A stretch of 64,000 nucleotides of DNA from contig CAWKNP010000010.1 in NCBI GenBank assembly GCA_963851105.1, forward strand, positions 98,601-162,600. The letters are read 5' to 3'. Shown here one piece after another: positions 50,875-59,397 of the stretch. Source of the DNA: DATARN01 sp963851105 (lineage in GTDB: Bacteria > Actinomycetota > Acidimicrobiia > Acidimicrobiales > Palsa-688). The translations under genes were made by a program, and so were the position numbers. The notes below the pieces were generated by a model, which was not told where the DNA came from, ran no database searches, and worked only from the letters and a program-made list of their open reading frames with translations. Position 1 is the stretch's first letter. Each line of letters opens with the position of its first letter.

Positions 50875-51951
50875 TCAGCCGCCGACCGGCAACGCGTCCT
50901 TGGCCCGTTCCGAGGCGTGGTGCGCCAACTCCAAGGCCCGGTCGCGGGCCTGGACCAAGTCGACGTCGGCGACGTGGTCCCTGGCGTACGCCACCGCGTC
51001 GGCGGTCGCCTGTCGGGTGCGACTGGCAGCGGCCGACGCCCGAGCCGCCACGTCCGACTTCTTGGCCATCTTCTCGGCGTTGCGGCGGGCCTTCTTGGCG
51101 GCGCCGATGGCCCGCTCGGTCAACTCGGCGTCCTCCGCCCGCTTGGCGGCCTTTTGGGCGGTCTTCGCCAGGTCGATCTTCTGGGCCTTCGCCATGGCCT
51201 TGCGCGCCCGCTTACGGGCCCGCTTGGTCACGTCGGCCTTCTGGGCCTGGGCCAGCGCCTTGCGGGCCCGCTTGGGCAGGTCGGCATTCTGGGCCTTCTC
51301 GGCCGCTTCCTGCAGCGAGGCCGCGGCTTTGCGAGCCCGCCGGCTTAGATCCTTGATGTCGGGCGCCGAGGTCGAGCGGGCGAGGTTGGCGAGCTGCTGG
51401 GCCAGGTCGCCGGCCGCGCCCGTGGCCGTCGATCTGGCCTCGCCGCCCGATGCCACCACGTGCTTGGCCAAACCCTGGGTAGCAGCGCCCGCGGCGATGG
51501 CGGCCTCCGCGGCGTGCTTGGCGGCACGCCGGGCCTGCCACGGGACCGAGGGCCGGCCACCGGTATCCCCGGCGGCAAAGATCAAGCCGCCGAGCATCGC
51601 GGTGTTTTTGAGGAACTGGACCCGCTGCTGGGCCCGCCGGTCGTCGTCGACCTCCTCCCAGAAACGGTGCCCGGCATAGGTTGTCGGGATCAGCGAGGCG
51701 GCCAGCGTGAGCGCCGAAAGGCGCCGGAACTTGCCGAGCGCCAACATGGTCCCGGCCGCGACCTGGATCCCGCCGTTGACGCGGACCAAGGTGACCGTGT
51801 CGGTGGTGGGCAGGTGAAGCGCTTCGGCGATCATCGGCGCAACGTCGTCAGCGGCCTTGGCCTTGCTTTCGGGATCGCGGAGCGCATCCATGCCCCCGTA
51901 CACGAATATTCCGGCCAGTAAGGGCCGAGCTACGGCTGCGGACATAGTCAT
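50875..51951 (-). CDS. DoxX family membrane protein with histone-H1-like Lys/Ala tail
   Basis: About 358 residues from ATG 51951; GTG 51969 and ATG 51945 are alternatives. The N-terminal DoxX domain has ARPLLAGIFVYGGMDALRDPE, VNGGIQVAAGTMLALG and FLKNTAMLGGLIFAAGD (four helices). After residue 150 the protein becomes a 200-residue helical, Ala/Lys/Arg-rich tail with repeats such as RARKALAQAQKADVTKRARK, like histone H1 or HupB C-termini. The tail may bind nucleic acid or peptidoglycan/polyphosphate; unknown. Confidence 0.78.
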   Translation of the reverse strand: MTMSAAVARPLLAGIFVYGGMDALRDPESKAKAADDVAPMIAEALHLPTTDTVTLVRVNGGIQVAAGTMLALGKFRRLSALTLAASLIPTTYAGHRFWEEVDDDRRAQQRVQFLKNTAMLGGLIFAAGDTGGRPSVPWQARRAAKHAAEAAIAAGAATQGLAKHVVASGGEARSTATGAAGDLAQQLANLARSTSAPDIKDLSRRARKAAASLQEAAEKAQNADLPKRARKALAQAQKADVTKRARKRARKAMAKAQKIDLAKTAQKAAKRAEDAELTERAIGAAKKARRNAEKMAKKSDVAARASAAASRTRQATADAVAYARDHVADVDLVQARDRALELAHHASERAKDALPVGG

Positions 51952-52002
51952 GGCAGTTCGTATACCCACTTCATCCGTTTGTACGCCGGAGCCGCAGCGC
52001 GA

Positions 52003-54495
52003 TCAGCGGACCATCTGGCGAATGCGCCGGGCGTACTCCTGGGCCCGGGTTCGGGCGTCGGCGTCGGTGGCCGCCTCGGCCCACACGTGGGTCACCGGCT
52101 CCTCGGGGTCGGGCAGGACGAGGGCCCAACCATCGTCGAAGATGACCTTGACCCCGTCGATCAGCTCCTGCTCGTGATCCTTGGTCTGCTCCACGACCTT
52201 GCGCATGACCGACCCCTTCTTGTCCCAGGGGGTGACGACGCTCTCGTGGGCGATGTGGACTCGGGGCAGTGACGTCACCACCCGCGAGAGGCGCCGGCCA
52301 CTGGCCGCCAGCAACCCGAGGGTCTTGACGAACGTCGCCACGGCGTCGTAGGCGGGCAGGAAATGCGGGAAAATGAAGCCCCCCTCCTGACTGGCCGCGA
52401 AGTCGACGCCGGGCTGCGATGCCACCTCCATGAGATGCGGCGTCGACAGCTTCGTCTGGATGAGCGTCGCCCCTGCGGCCCGGCACATCTCCTGGGCGGC
52501 ACGGCTGGCCGAGATGGGCAGGGCGACCGTCGCTCCGGAGGCGGCCGTGGTCTCGAGGACCAGTTGCAAAAGGGCCAGCAACGTCTCGTCGTCGGTCAGG
52601 ACATGGCCGCTGTCGTCGACCAGCGTGAGATGCTCGCCGTCGGGGTCGAACACCGCGCCCAGATGGGCGCCCGCCGCCCGGACCAGTTCGGCCACGTCGC
52701 CGGCGTGGCGCCAGCGGTCGAAGGACATGGCCTGGCGGGTATTGGCGTAGGGGTTCACGGCCAGCACGTCGGCGTTCAGCTTGGCCAGCACCTGAGGCAT
52801 GAGGAAGCTCGGGGCACCGAAGGCGTAGTCGAGCACCACTTTCATGTGGGCGGTGCGGATCTCTTCGAGGTTGACGTCGTCGATCAGCACCGAGGTGTAG
52901 TGCTCGGTCAATCGGGCGGGAAACGAGATGTCGCCGATCTCACCTGCCAGCGCCCGGCGAAATTCCTCCCGGTAGAAGAGGCGCTCGATCTTTCGCTGGG
53001 CCGCCTCGTTGATATCGATGCCGGAGGCGTCGAAGAACCGGATCACCACCGACTGGGGGTCGTTGGGCGCCAACCGGACGGTCACGCCCCCGCCGCTCGG
53101 CTCGCCCCGGACATGGAAGCGGGTGAGGGGGATGGTCGCGACCTCGAGGTCGTTGACATCGACGCCGGCGGCGTTGAGGCCGACCATGATCGCCCGCTTC
53201 AGTACCCGCGCCGCCCGGCTGGTGTCACGGGAGGCGGTGACGCTCGAACCGCGGGTCAACGTGGTGGCGTAGGCCATGGCCAGGCGGACCGCCAGCTCGG
53301 GGGTGATGTCGACGTTGGCCAGGCCCGCAACGCCGAGGCGCCCGAACAGGTTCCGGGCTCCGCGCGACTCCCACACGATCGAGGAGTTGACGATGGCCCC
53401 GGCCTCGACGGTCTTGAAGGGGTAGACCTTCACCCCGGGGTTGATGACGGCGTGCTCCCCGACGAAGCACTCGTCTCCGAGGACGACGCCTTCCTCGCAG
53501 TGGGCGGCGCGCCGGATGTCGCTCGAGCGGCCCACCACGCAGCCGCGCAGGCTGACGCTCGGGCCCAGATAGGAGTTGTCGTGCACGATCGCCCGGTGGA
53601 TGAATCCGTCCTCCGACACCCGCACGTTGGATCCGAGCACGGTGTACTCCCGAAGGTGGGCGTTGGCCTCGACCCGGCAGTAGTCGCCGATCACCACCGG
53701 CCCCTGCACCTTGGCGGCCGGATGGACCTCGGATCCCTCGCCCAGCCACACCCCGTCGCCGAGGCGGAACCCGGGGATCTCTATGGCCACCCGCTCGTCG
53801 AGCACGTCCTGATGGGCTCGCACGTAGGCCTCGATGGTGCCGACATCCTCCCAGTAGCAGTCCGTCACGTAGCCGTACAGCGGTTTGCCGTGTTCGAGGA
53901 GGGCGGGAAAGACGTCGCTCGAGAAATCGGTTGGCCGACCCTGGTCGATGTAGTCGAAGATCTGCGGCTCGAGCACGTAGACGCCGGTGTTGATGGTGTC
54001 GCTGAAGACCTGGCCCCAGGTCGGCTTCTCGAGGAAGCGCTCGATCGTGCCGTCGTCTCGGGTGATCACGATCCCGAACTCGAGCGGGTTGTCCATCACC
54101 TTGAGGCCGATGGTCACGAGGGCCGACTTCTGGCGGTGGAAGTCGACAATGGCGCCGAGGTCCATGTCGGTGACCACGTCGCCCGAGATCACGAGGAACG
54201 TGTCGTCCAACTGCGCCATGGCGTTGCGGACCGACCCGGCGGTGCCGAGCGGGGTCTCCTCCTCGGCGTAGGAGATCCTGACGCCGAACTCCGACCCGTC
54301 ACCGAAGTAGGTCCGGATGGCGTTGGCCCGGTACGCCACCGTGACCACGATGTCCTCGAAGCCGTGCTTCTTCAGCAGGTTGATGACATGCTCCATCATC
54401 GGCCGGTTGACGAGGGGAAGCAACGGCTTCGGTGCGTTGGAGGTCAACGGCCTGAGGCGGGTGCCCTCGCCCCCGGCCATGATCACTGCCTTCAC
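52003..54495 (-). CDS. Sugar-1-phosphate guanylyltransferase fused to phosphomannomutase-like domain
   Basis: An 830-residue fusion from GTG 54495, coupled to pgsA by GTGA. Residues 1-235 are a nucleotidyltransferase (VKAVIMAGGEGTRLRPLTSNAPKPLLPL; VISGDVVTDMDLG; FLEKPTWGQVFSDTINTGVYV). A left-handed beta-helix segment follows (VHPAAKVQGPVVIGDYCRVEANA). The rest resembles phosphomannomutase (VTASRDTSRAARVLKRAIMVGL; NPYANTRQAM), but no TASHNP-type phosphoserine loop is visible, so the mutase part may be non-catalytic. Expected product is GDP-mannose or a related sugar nucleotide. Confidence 0.86.
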   Translation of the reverse strand: MKAVIMAGGEGTRLRPLTSNAPKPLLPLVNRPMMEHVINLLKKHGFEDIVVTVAYRANAIRTYFGDGSEFGVRISYAEEETPLGTAGSVRNAMAQLDDTFLVISGDVVTDMDLGAIVDFHRQKSALVTIGLKVMDNPLEFGIVITRDDGTIERFLEKPTWGQVFSDTINTGVYVLEPQIFDYIDQGRPTDFSSDVFPALLEHGKPLYGYVTDCYWEDVGTIEAYVRAHQDVLDERVAIEIPGFRLGDGVWLGEGSEVHPAAKVQGPVVIGDYCRVEANAHLREYTVLGSNVRVSEDGFIHRAIVHDNSYLGPSVSLRGCVVGRSSDIRRAAHCEEGVVLGDECFVGEHAVINPGVKVYPFKTVEAGAIVNSSIVWESRGARNLFGRLGVAGLANVDITPELAVRLAMAYATTLTRGSSVTASRDTSRAARVLKRAIMVGLNAAGVDVNDLEVATIPLTRFHVRGEPSGGGVTVRLAPNDPQSVVIRFFDASGIDINEAAQRKIERLFYREEFRRALAGEIGDISFPARLTEHYTSVLIDDVNLEEIRTAHMKVVLDYAFGAPSFLMPQVLAKLNADVLAVNPYANTRQAMSFDRWRHAGDVAELVRAAGAHLGAVFDPDGEHLTLVDDSGHVLTDDETLLALLQLVLETTAASGATVALPISASRAAQEMCRAAGATLIQTKLSTPHLMEVASQPGVDFAASQEGGFIFPHFLPAYDAVATFVKTLGLLAASGRRLSRVVTSLPRVHIAHESVVTPWDKKGSVMRKVVEQTKDHEQELIDGVKVIFDDGWALVLPDPEEPVTHVWAEAATDADARTRAQEYARRIRQMVR

Positions 54496-55109
54496 GGGCG
54501 CGTCACCGCCACGGCGCCCGAGTCGCCGCGGCGCGCGGCGCGACCCTCGGCGAGAGCCTGGCGGGCCATCGGGACGTAGGTGATGGCGGCATACCAGGAG
54601 AAGCCCACCGCGGGGACAGTGGCGATCCACGCCGCGACATGGGCCACGTCCTTCCACGGCGCCGTCGAGTTGGCCACCAGGAACAGCGGGATCGTGACCA
54701 TCAGCGCGAAGGTTCCCGCTTTGCCGGCCCATTGCACGTCGATGCGGCGGGCGCCGGCCAGCGCCAGCGCCACCGCGGCGCCGGCCACCAGCACCTCGCG
54801 AGCGAGCACCACGACGGCGACCGGCAGGGGCACGGAGCCGTCGATCAGGATCGTGACCACCGCCACCCCGAGGAGGATCCGGTCGGCGGTCGGGTCGAGG
54901 ATCTTGCCCAGCGTGGACACCTGTCCGAGGCGCCGGGCCAGATACCCGTCCACCCAGTCCGTTGCCCCGAGGGCGCCCAGCAAGATGGCGGCGCCGTAGC
55001 GGTCGTGGCGCCCGAAGAGGAGCCAAACGAACAGGGGAATGCACAGAAGCCGGATGGCTGTGATGCCGTTCGGCACCGTCACGATCCGATCCTCACCCGA
55101 TGCACGCAC
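54492..55109 (-). CDS. pgsA: CDP-alcohol phosphatidyltransferase (PgsA-like)
   Basis: About 205 residues from GTG 55109; GTG 55082 is another candidate. The family motif D-x2-DG-x2-AR-x8-G-x3-D-x3-D is complete in DWVDGYLARRLGQVSTLGKILDPTAD. Six helices follow the motif and precede it. It transfers a phosphatidyl group to an alcohol such as glycerol 3-phosphate or inositol phosphate. Position near gcvH-garA matches pgsA2 of M. tuberculosis; the exact acceptor cannot be told from sequence here. Confidence 0.9.
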   Translation of the reverse strand: MRASGEDRIVTVPNGITAIRLLCIPLFVWLLFGRHDRYGAAILLGALGATDWVDGYLARRLGQVSTLGKILDPTADRILLGVAVVTILIDGSVPLPVAVVVLAREVLVAGAAVALALAGARRIDVQWAGKAGTFALMVTIPLFLVANSTAPWKDVAHVAAWIATVPAVGFSWYAAITYVPMARQALAEGRAARRGDSGAVAVTRP

Positions 55110-55164
55110 TACCGCGAGTCTACGGGGCCTCCCGCCTCCGCCCTGACAGGCAGCCCGACAGACA

Positions 55165-55207
55165 GGTAGCGCGATCTTGGCTTGCACCGAACCAAGACCG
55201 CGCTACC
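55165..55207. terminator. Long hairpin downstream of the yceI gene
   Basis: GGTAGCGCGATCTTGG (55165-55180) pairs with CCAAGACCGCGCTACC (55192-55207), 16 bp with a single G-T type mismatch, around an 11-nt loop. It lies between the end of the yceI gene and pgsA (both minus strand). There is no T-run, so it is a GC-rich stem that could act as a factor-assisted terminator or RNA-stability element. Confidence 0.65.
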
Positions 55208-55252
55208 CAACTACGTGCATGCGTCCCCCGGCCGTCAGCCGGAGGTGAAAAC

Positions 55253-55783
55253 CTAGGCGGTGGGAAGCTGCAGGTCGACGCTGACGTCGACGCTGTCCTT
55301 GACCTTCAGGGCGCCCATCATGGCCGAGAACGGCTTGATCCCGAAGTCGGTCTGCTTGAACGAGGTGGTCGCCGTGGCGTGCCCGCTGTCGTCGACATTG
55401 AGGTTCAGCGTGACGGGGGCGGACTTGCCGCCAATCGTCAAGTTGCCCTTCACCGAGGAGCCGGAAACGCTGTCGCTCTGGAAGGAGATTTCACCGCTGC
55501 CGAGGGACTTCGCGATGTTCTTCTTGATGTCCCTCTTGTCGCCCTCGCTCAGCGCCTTGGCGCCGCCCTTGCCCTCGATGACCTCGAGCGAGCTGATGGG
55601 GATGGTCACCTGGAGGCTCGACGACGACGGATCATCGGGGTTTATGTCGGCCGTGCCACTCCATGAGGTTGCCTCGAGCGTGAGGTCATGGCCCATCTTG
55701 GCGGCGACGCCATCTTTGTACACATTGACGAGCACCTTGCCGTCTTGGGGGCCGATACTGTGACTGCCTTTTGCGATTGTCAT
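55253..55783 (-). CDS. YceI family protein
   Basis: A 176-residue lipocalin-like protein without signal peptide. GKVLVNVYKDGVAAKMGHDLTLEA (conserved G..GHDL), FQSDSVSGSSVKGNLTIGGKSAPVTLNLNVD and FKQTDFGIKPFSAMMGALKVKDSVDVSVDL fit YceI. It probably binds an isoprenoid or similar hydrophobic ligand. Divergent from rpsR, 163 bp away. Confidence 0.9.
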   Translation of the reverse strand: MTIAKGSHSIGPQDGKVLVNVYKDGVAAKMGHDLTLEATSWSGTADINPDDPSSSSLQVTIPISSLEVIEGKGGAKALSEGDKRDIKKNIAKSLGSGEISFQSDSVSGSSVKGNLTIGGKSAPVTLNLNVDDSGHATATTSFKQTDFGIKPFSAMMGALKVKDSVDVSVDLQLPTA

Positions 55784-55946
55784 AGATTCACCCTACCCCG
55801 CAGTGGGGTGCCGATATACACTTGTGGCGCCCAAGGACCTGAGGGGCCATCTTGGCGCGAGCCGGGTGTAGGCTTGCCGGGATACCGGCCAGTCGCCTCC
55901 ATCGGGCCTGCCGGTTCCCGGATTTGAGAGTCCTGAAAGGCGCGGA

Positions 55947-56387
55947 ATGGCAGCACACGGAAAAGATCGGGCACGGACAAAGCCAGCCGACGCCAAAGGC
56001 CGCGTCCGGCGTGGCCGGCCCAAGGTATGCATGTTCTGCGCGCAGAAGATTGCCTGGGTCGACTACAAGGACACCAACCTCCTGCGCCGGTTCATCACCG
56101 ATCGCGGCAAGATCAAAGCCCGTACCAACACCGGTACCTGCGCCCAGCATCAGCGTGACGTGGCCTTGGCCATCAAGACCTCCCGTGAGCTCGCCCTGCT
56201 GCCGTACCTGGTGCGCACCCTGGCCGCCGACAAGGGCGGCCCCCGGCGTCCCCGTGGTCCCGGTGGTCCCGGCCGTCCCGGCGAACGCCCGGCGGCTACC
56301 GAGGATGCGGCCGCGCCCGCGGAAGCGGACGCCGGTGTCGCGGCCGTGGCCGATGGGGCCGACTTCGACGCTGACGAGCTCGTCTGA
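55947..56387 (+). CDS. rpsR: Ribosomal protein S18 with acidic C-terminal extension
   Basis: A 146-residue S18 starting at ATG 55947 (GAAAGG about 7 nt upstream). The S18 core KVCMFCAQKIAWVDYKDTNLLRRFITDRGKI and IKTSRELALLPYLV is complete, and the zinc-ligand cysteines (CMFC, TC) are kept. About 50 extra residues follow: a Pro/Gly/Arg hinge (GGPRRPRGPGGPGRPGER) and then an acidic Ala-rich tail ending FDADELV. Not flanked by rpsF, ssb or rplI, the usual neighbours. It may be the sole or a paralogous copy. Confidence 0.92.
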   Translation: MAAHGKDRARTKPADAKGRVRRGRPKVCMFCAQKIAWVDYKDTNLLRRFITDRGKIKARTNTGTCAQHQRDVALAIKTSRELALLPYLVRTLAADKGGPRRPRGPGGPGRPGERPAATEDAAAPAEADAGVAAVADGADFDADELV

Positions 56388-56442
56388 CACCGATCTGAGC
56401 CATTCCGGCAACCGGGTCGGAATCCGGTGTGATTGGCCGATT

Positions 56443-56479
56443 GGATATTTTCAGCCATATCCGGCGAATTGTCGGATAT
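56443..56479. promoter_or_regulatory. Overlapping GGATAT inverted repeats upstream of bldC-like gene
   Basis: GGATAT (56443-56448), ATATCCG (56457-56463) and CGGATAT (56473-56479) form two nested inverted repeats; the second pair is a perfect 7-bp palindrome with 9-nt spacer (GCGAATTGT). The AT-rich element stands out in GC-rich DNA, about 100 bp upstream of the BldC-like start. TTGACG at 56509-56514 may be a -35 element. Probably operator sites, perhaps for BldC itself (inference). Confidence 0.5.
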
Positions 56480-56581
56480 GAACAAAACGTGTCGTTCTGG
56501 ACGTCCTGTTGACGAATGTCGCTACCATTGGCCCCACTGCCCGGAACGGGCAGTGTGTCTGATTCCCCAAGAGGGGGACGG

Positions 56582-56821
56582 ATGAAAGGTAACCCTATGG
56601 CTGAGACAGCTCCGACACCAGGGCCGACCGGTGAGGACTACGTCACGCCGGGCGAGGCAGCCCGGCATCTCCACGTGTCACCGAAGACCATCAATCGGTG
56701 GGCCAACGACGGCCGCATCCCCTGCATCGTGACCCTCGGTGGGCACCGCCGGTTCCGCCGCGATGACGTCGACGCCGCGGTGCGGCAGATGTCGGCACGC
56801 GGCGCCGCATTGCAGGACTAA
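56582..56821 (+). CDS. BldC-type helix-turn-helix regulator
   Basis: A 79-residue MerR/excisionase-type DNA-binding protein from ATG 56582 (GAGGGGG upstream); ATG 56597 is also possible. YVTPGEAARHLHVSPKTINRWANDGRIPCIVTLGGHRRFRRDDVDAAV is the BldC pattern. Single-domain BldC proteins bind head-to-tail at AT-rich direct repeats and control development genes in streptomycetes. Upstream symmetric sites may be its targets. Confidence 0.92.
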   Translation: MKGNPMAETAPTPGPTGEDYVTPGEAARHLHVSPKTINRWANDGRIPCIVTLGGHRRFRRDDVDAAVRQMSARGAALQD

Positions 56822-57080
56822 TTTTTCCCCAGGGCCGGTTGGTCGCTCACCCTCGGTTCTGAATGGCTCATTCTCCCGACCCGCTTGGGGTTTGGTGCTC
56901 GCGGTGCGGCCCGGAGGCGTTGCCGGCCCCTGAGTGGTGTACGGTCGAAGGGACACGGAAGCCGATTCCCAGCCGTGTCGGCACCGTGTACCCGCGCGAA
57001 GGTGTGCGAAGCGGCAGTCTTCGGGAGCGTTGCTCCGGCCCCTGGTAGCGCGACACAAGCGGCGCCAGCAAGGAGGCCCC

Positions 57081-57545
57081 ATGAACGGCCCGTCACCGAT
57101 GATCGACCCCGGCAAGCCAACTGTCCCCGACACAGCTCCCTTGGCGCGTGTCGTCCTCATCGACGTGCGCGCCGAGCGCATGGCCGTCATGCGGACGCTC
57201 CTCGAAGGCACCGAGTTGGTGTCCGTCGTCGGCGAGGCCGACTCCGAAGCAGCTGCCCTGGCCGAAGTCGAGCGCGGCCACGCCGACCTGGCGGTGGTGG
57301 AGGTCCAGATGCCCGTCGTGGCGGGCCTGGCCATGGTCAGCGCGCTGCGGGCACGCTTTCCCGAGCTCCGCATCGTCGTGTGCTCGTTCCACCTCCTGAG
57401 CGCCACCAAGGATCAAGCTCTCGAGAACGGCGCCGACGACTACCTCGCCAAGCCCGTCGACGTGCGGGCCCTCGGGCGATTGCTCCGCCACTACGCCGCG
57501 ACCCCTCGCCCCCGGGCGGTCGCCGCCATGCCCGCCGCCGGCTAG
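57081..57545 (+). CDS. Stand-alone response-regulator receiver with Glu at the phosphoacceptor
   Basis: A 154-residue protein from ATG 57081, 5 nt after AAGGAGG. The receiver fold reads VVLIDVRAERMAVMRTLLEG, ADLAVVEVQMPVVAGLAMV, VVCSFHLLSAT and DDYLAKPVDVRAL. The usual phosphoacceptor DVxMP is EVQMP, and the acidic pair near the start is reduced to one Asp. Thr/Ser and Lys positions are otherwise kept. It lacks an output domain. Glu commonly mimics phospho-Asp, so it could be constitutively active. Confidence 0.85.
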   Translation: MNGPSPMIDPGKPTVPDTAPLARVVLIDVRAERMAVMRTLLEGTELVSVVGEADSEAAALAEVERGHADLAVVEVQMPVVAGLAMVSALRARFPELRIVVCSFHLLSATKDQALENGADDYLAKPVDVRALGRLLRHYAATPRPRAVAAMPAAG

Positions 57546-57571
57546 CGGTGCTCGACGGCACAACGTGAAGC

Positions 57572-57606
57572 GGCCCCGGCGACGTGAGTCACCGGGGCCC
57601 CTTTTT
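57572..57606. terminator. Rho-independent terminator (bidirectional position)
   Basis: GGCCCCGG (57572-57579) pairs with CCGGGGCC (57592-57599) around a 12-nt loop, followed by CCTTTTT. This is a classic intrinsic terminator for the receiver gene and lies between the two converging genes, so it may also help end the ABC permease transcript from the other side. Confidence 0.85.
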
Positions 57607-57626
57607 CCATCTGCGTTTCGAAAAGC

Positions 57627-58454
57627 TCAGGCGTCGCGGGTTGCGATCAGGCGGGAGGCGATGGCCAAGGTGACCACGGCGTAGGCGGCCAGCACCGCCA
57701 CCGCGGTGCCCGGGGTCAGCAGCCCGCTGGTGTGCTTCACGGTGACGATGGCTTGGATGACCGCCCCCGGCAGGTACTGGCGGGCGCTGGCCGGCAGGGC
57801 GATGCCGAAGATCTGGCTTCCGATCGTTGCCAGCATCAAGGCGGTGGTGGCGCCGGCGGTGCGCCGGATGATCCCGCCGAGGCCGAGGCCGAACACGCTG
57901 ACCAGGCTGACGGCGACCGCCCCGAAGACGATGGCTTCGACGACGCCGTGCTGACCGAGCGACATCGACACACCCTTGGCGGCCAGGATCTGGCGGGCGA
58001 TGAAGAACGACGCCACGTTGGTCACCAGGGCCACCGGGAAGGCGATGGCGGCCAGGATTGCGGCCTTTGCCGCCAGGACTGCCTTACGGCCGGGAATGGC
58101 GGTGAAGGTCACCCGGATCATGCCCGAGGTGTACTCGTTGGTGATGGCCCGAACGGCCAGTGTGCCGAGGATGACGGCCGCGAACAGCACCCCGATGAGG
58201 GCCGTGCTGGTGGGATCGAACTCCAGGCGCTGCTTGGCGCTCATCTGGTCCCACTGGCTGACCTGGGCGAAGCAGATCAGCGCGGCCAGGCCTACGGAGG
58301 CGAACACGGCCCCGCCGACGGTGTACCAGGTCGACCGCAGCGTCCGCAGCTTGGTCCACTCCGCCTTGAAGGTGTCGGTGATCGTCAGGCGGGGGTAGTT
58401 GGGGGCCCGCACGGGAGCTACCGCCGGCGTGGTCATGATCGTGGTTGCGGACAT
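57627..58454 (-). CDS. ABC-2 type transporter permease
   Basis: A 275-residue membrane protein with six helices: LRSTWYTVGGAVFASVGLAALICFA, LIGVLFAAVILGTLAVRAIT, AILAAIAFPVALVTNVASFFIAR and LAAYAVVTLAIASRLIAT. TNEYTSGMIRVTFTAIPGRKAVLAAK is typical of ABC-2 permeases beside a BcrA-like ATPase. It follows the ATP-binding gene by 1 nt and forms a transporter with it. Substrate unknown. Confidence 0.9.
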   Translation of the reverse strand: MSATTIMTTPAVAPVRAPNYPRLTITDTFKAEWTKLRTLRSTWYTVGGAVFASVGLAALICFAQVSQWDQMSAKQRLEFDPTSTALIGVLFAAVILGTLAVRAITNEYTSGMIRVTFTAIPGRKAVLAAKAAILAAIAFPVALVTNVASFFIARQILAAKGVSMSLGQHGVVEAIVFGAVAVSLVSVFGLGLGGIIRRTAGATTALMLATIGSQIFGIALPASARQYLPGAVIQAIVTVKHTSGLLTPGTAVAVLAAYAVVTLAIASRLIATRDA

Positions 58455-58455
58455 G

Positions 58456-59385
58456 TCAGGCTCCTAGCTCGGCGCCGGCCATAGCGGCGGCGCGGTAGTC
58501 GGTCTCGTTGTGGGTCAGTTCGAGGAACGCCTCCTCGAGGGTGGCGCCCTCGGGGGTCAGCTCGACAAGGGCGATGTTGTGGGCGGCGGCCAGCACCCCG
58601 ATCTTCGTGGAGTCCATGCCGACCACCGACAGCGACCCGTCAACGGTCGGCTCGATACGGGCACCGTTGTGCTCCAGCAGCGCGGCCAGGTCGGCGTGAC
58701 GAGCGGTGCGGACCCGGACGCTCTTGGAGGCGTTGCCCGCGATGATGGCCTCGACGCTGGCGTCGGCGATGATCCGGCCCCGACCGATCACGACGAGGTG
58801 CTCGGCGGTCTGCGCCATCTCACTCATCAGATGGCTGGAGAGGAACACGGTCCGCCCCTCTGATGCCAGGGACTTCATCAGGTTACGGATCCACAGGATC
58901 CCGTCGGGGTCGAGGCCGTTGATCGGCTCGTCGAAAATCAGCGTCTCCGGGTCACCAAGCAGGGCGGCGGCGATGCCGAGGCGCTGGTTCATCCCGAGCG
59001 AGAACGTCCCGACCCGGTGGCCGGCGACATCGCCCAGGCCGACGATGTCGAGCACTTCGCCCACCCGCCTTCGATCGATGCGATTGCTGTCGGCCAGCCA
59101 GCGCAGGTGGTTGGCGGCGCTGCGGCCGGAGTCGACGGCCTTGGCATCGAGCAGGGCACCGACCGCCTGTAGGGGCGCCGGCAGCTCGCCGTAGGTCGTG
59201 CCGTTGACCCGGACCGAGCCCTTGGTCGGGCGGTCGAGACCCAGGATCATCCGCATCGTCGTCGACTTCCCGGCGCCGTTCGGGCCGAGGAAGCCGGTGA
59301 CCCGCCCGGGGACGACGGTGAACGACACCTCGTCGACCGCAATGGTGTCCCCGTAGTGCTTGGTCAGTCCGATCGCCTGGATCAT
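58456..59385 (-). CDS. ABC transporter ATP-binding protein
   Basis: A 309-residue ATPase. Walker A GFLGPNGAGKSTTMRMILG, signature FSLGMNQRLGIAAALLG, Walker B LIFDEPINGLDPDGI and H-loop FLSSHLMSEM are complete. It resembles drug/bacitracin-type exporters. The ribosome-binding site CGGAGGACC is about 8 nt upstream of ATG 59385. Pairs with the adjacent permease. Confidence 0.93.
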   Translation of the reverse strand: MIQAIGLTKHYGDTIAVDEVSFTVVPGRVTGFLGPNGAGKSTTMRMILGLDRPTKGSVRVNGTTYGELPAPLQAVGALLDAKAVDSGRSAANHLRWLADSNRIDRRRVGEVLDIVGLGDVAGHRVGTFSLGMNQRLGIAAALLGDPETLIFDEPINGLDPDGILWIRNLMKSLASEGRTVFLSSHLMSEMAQTAEHLVVIGRGRIIADASVEAIIAGNASKSVRVRTARHADLAALLEHNGARIEPTVDGSLSVVGMDSTKIGVLAAAHNIALVELTPEGATLEEAFLELTHNETDYRAAAMAGAELGA

Positions 59386-59397
59386 CGGTGGTCCTCC

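Noticed and set aside
54496..55044. N-terminal extension of the nucleotidyltransferase fusion to 1013 codons
   Set aside because: This overlaps pgsA in another frame; homology begins at VKAVIMAGG, so GTG 54495 is chosen.
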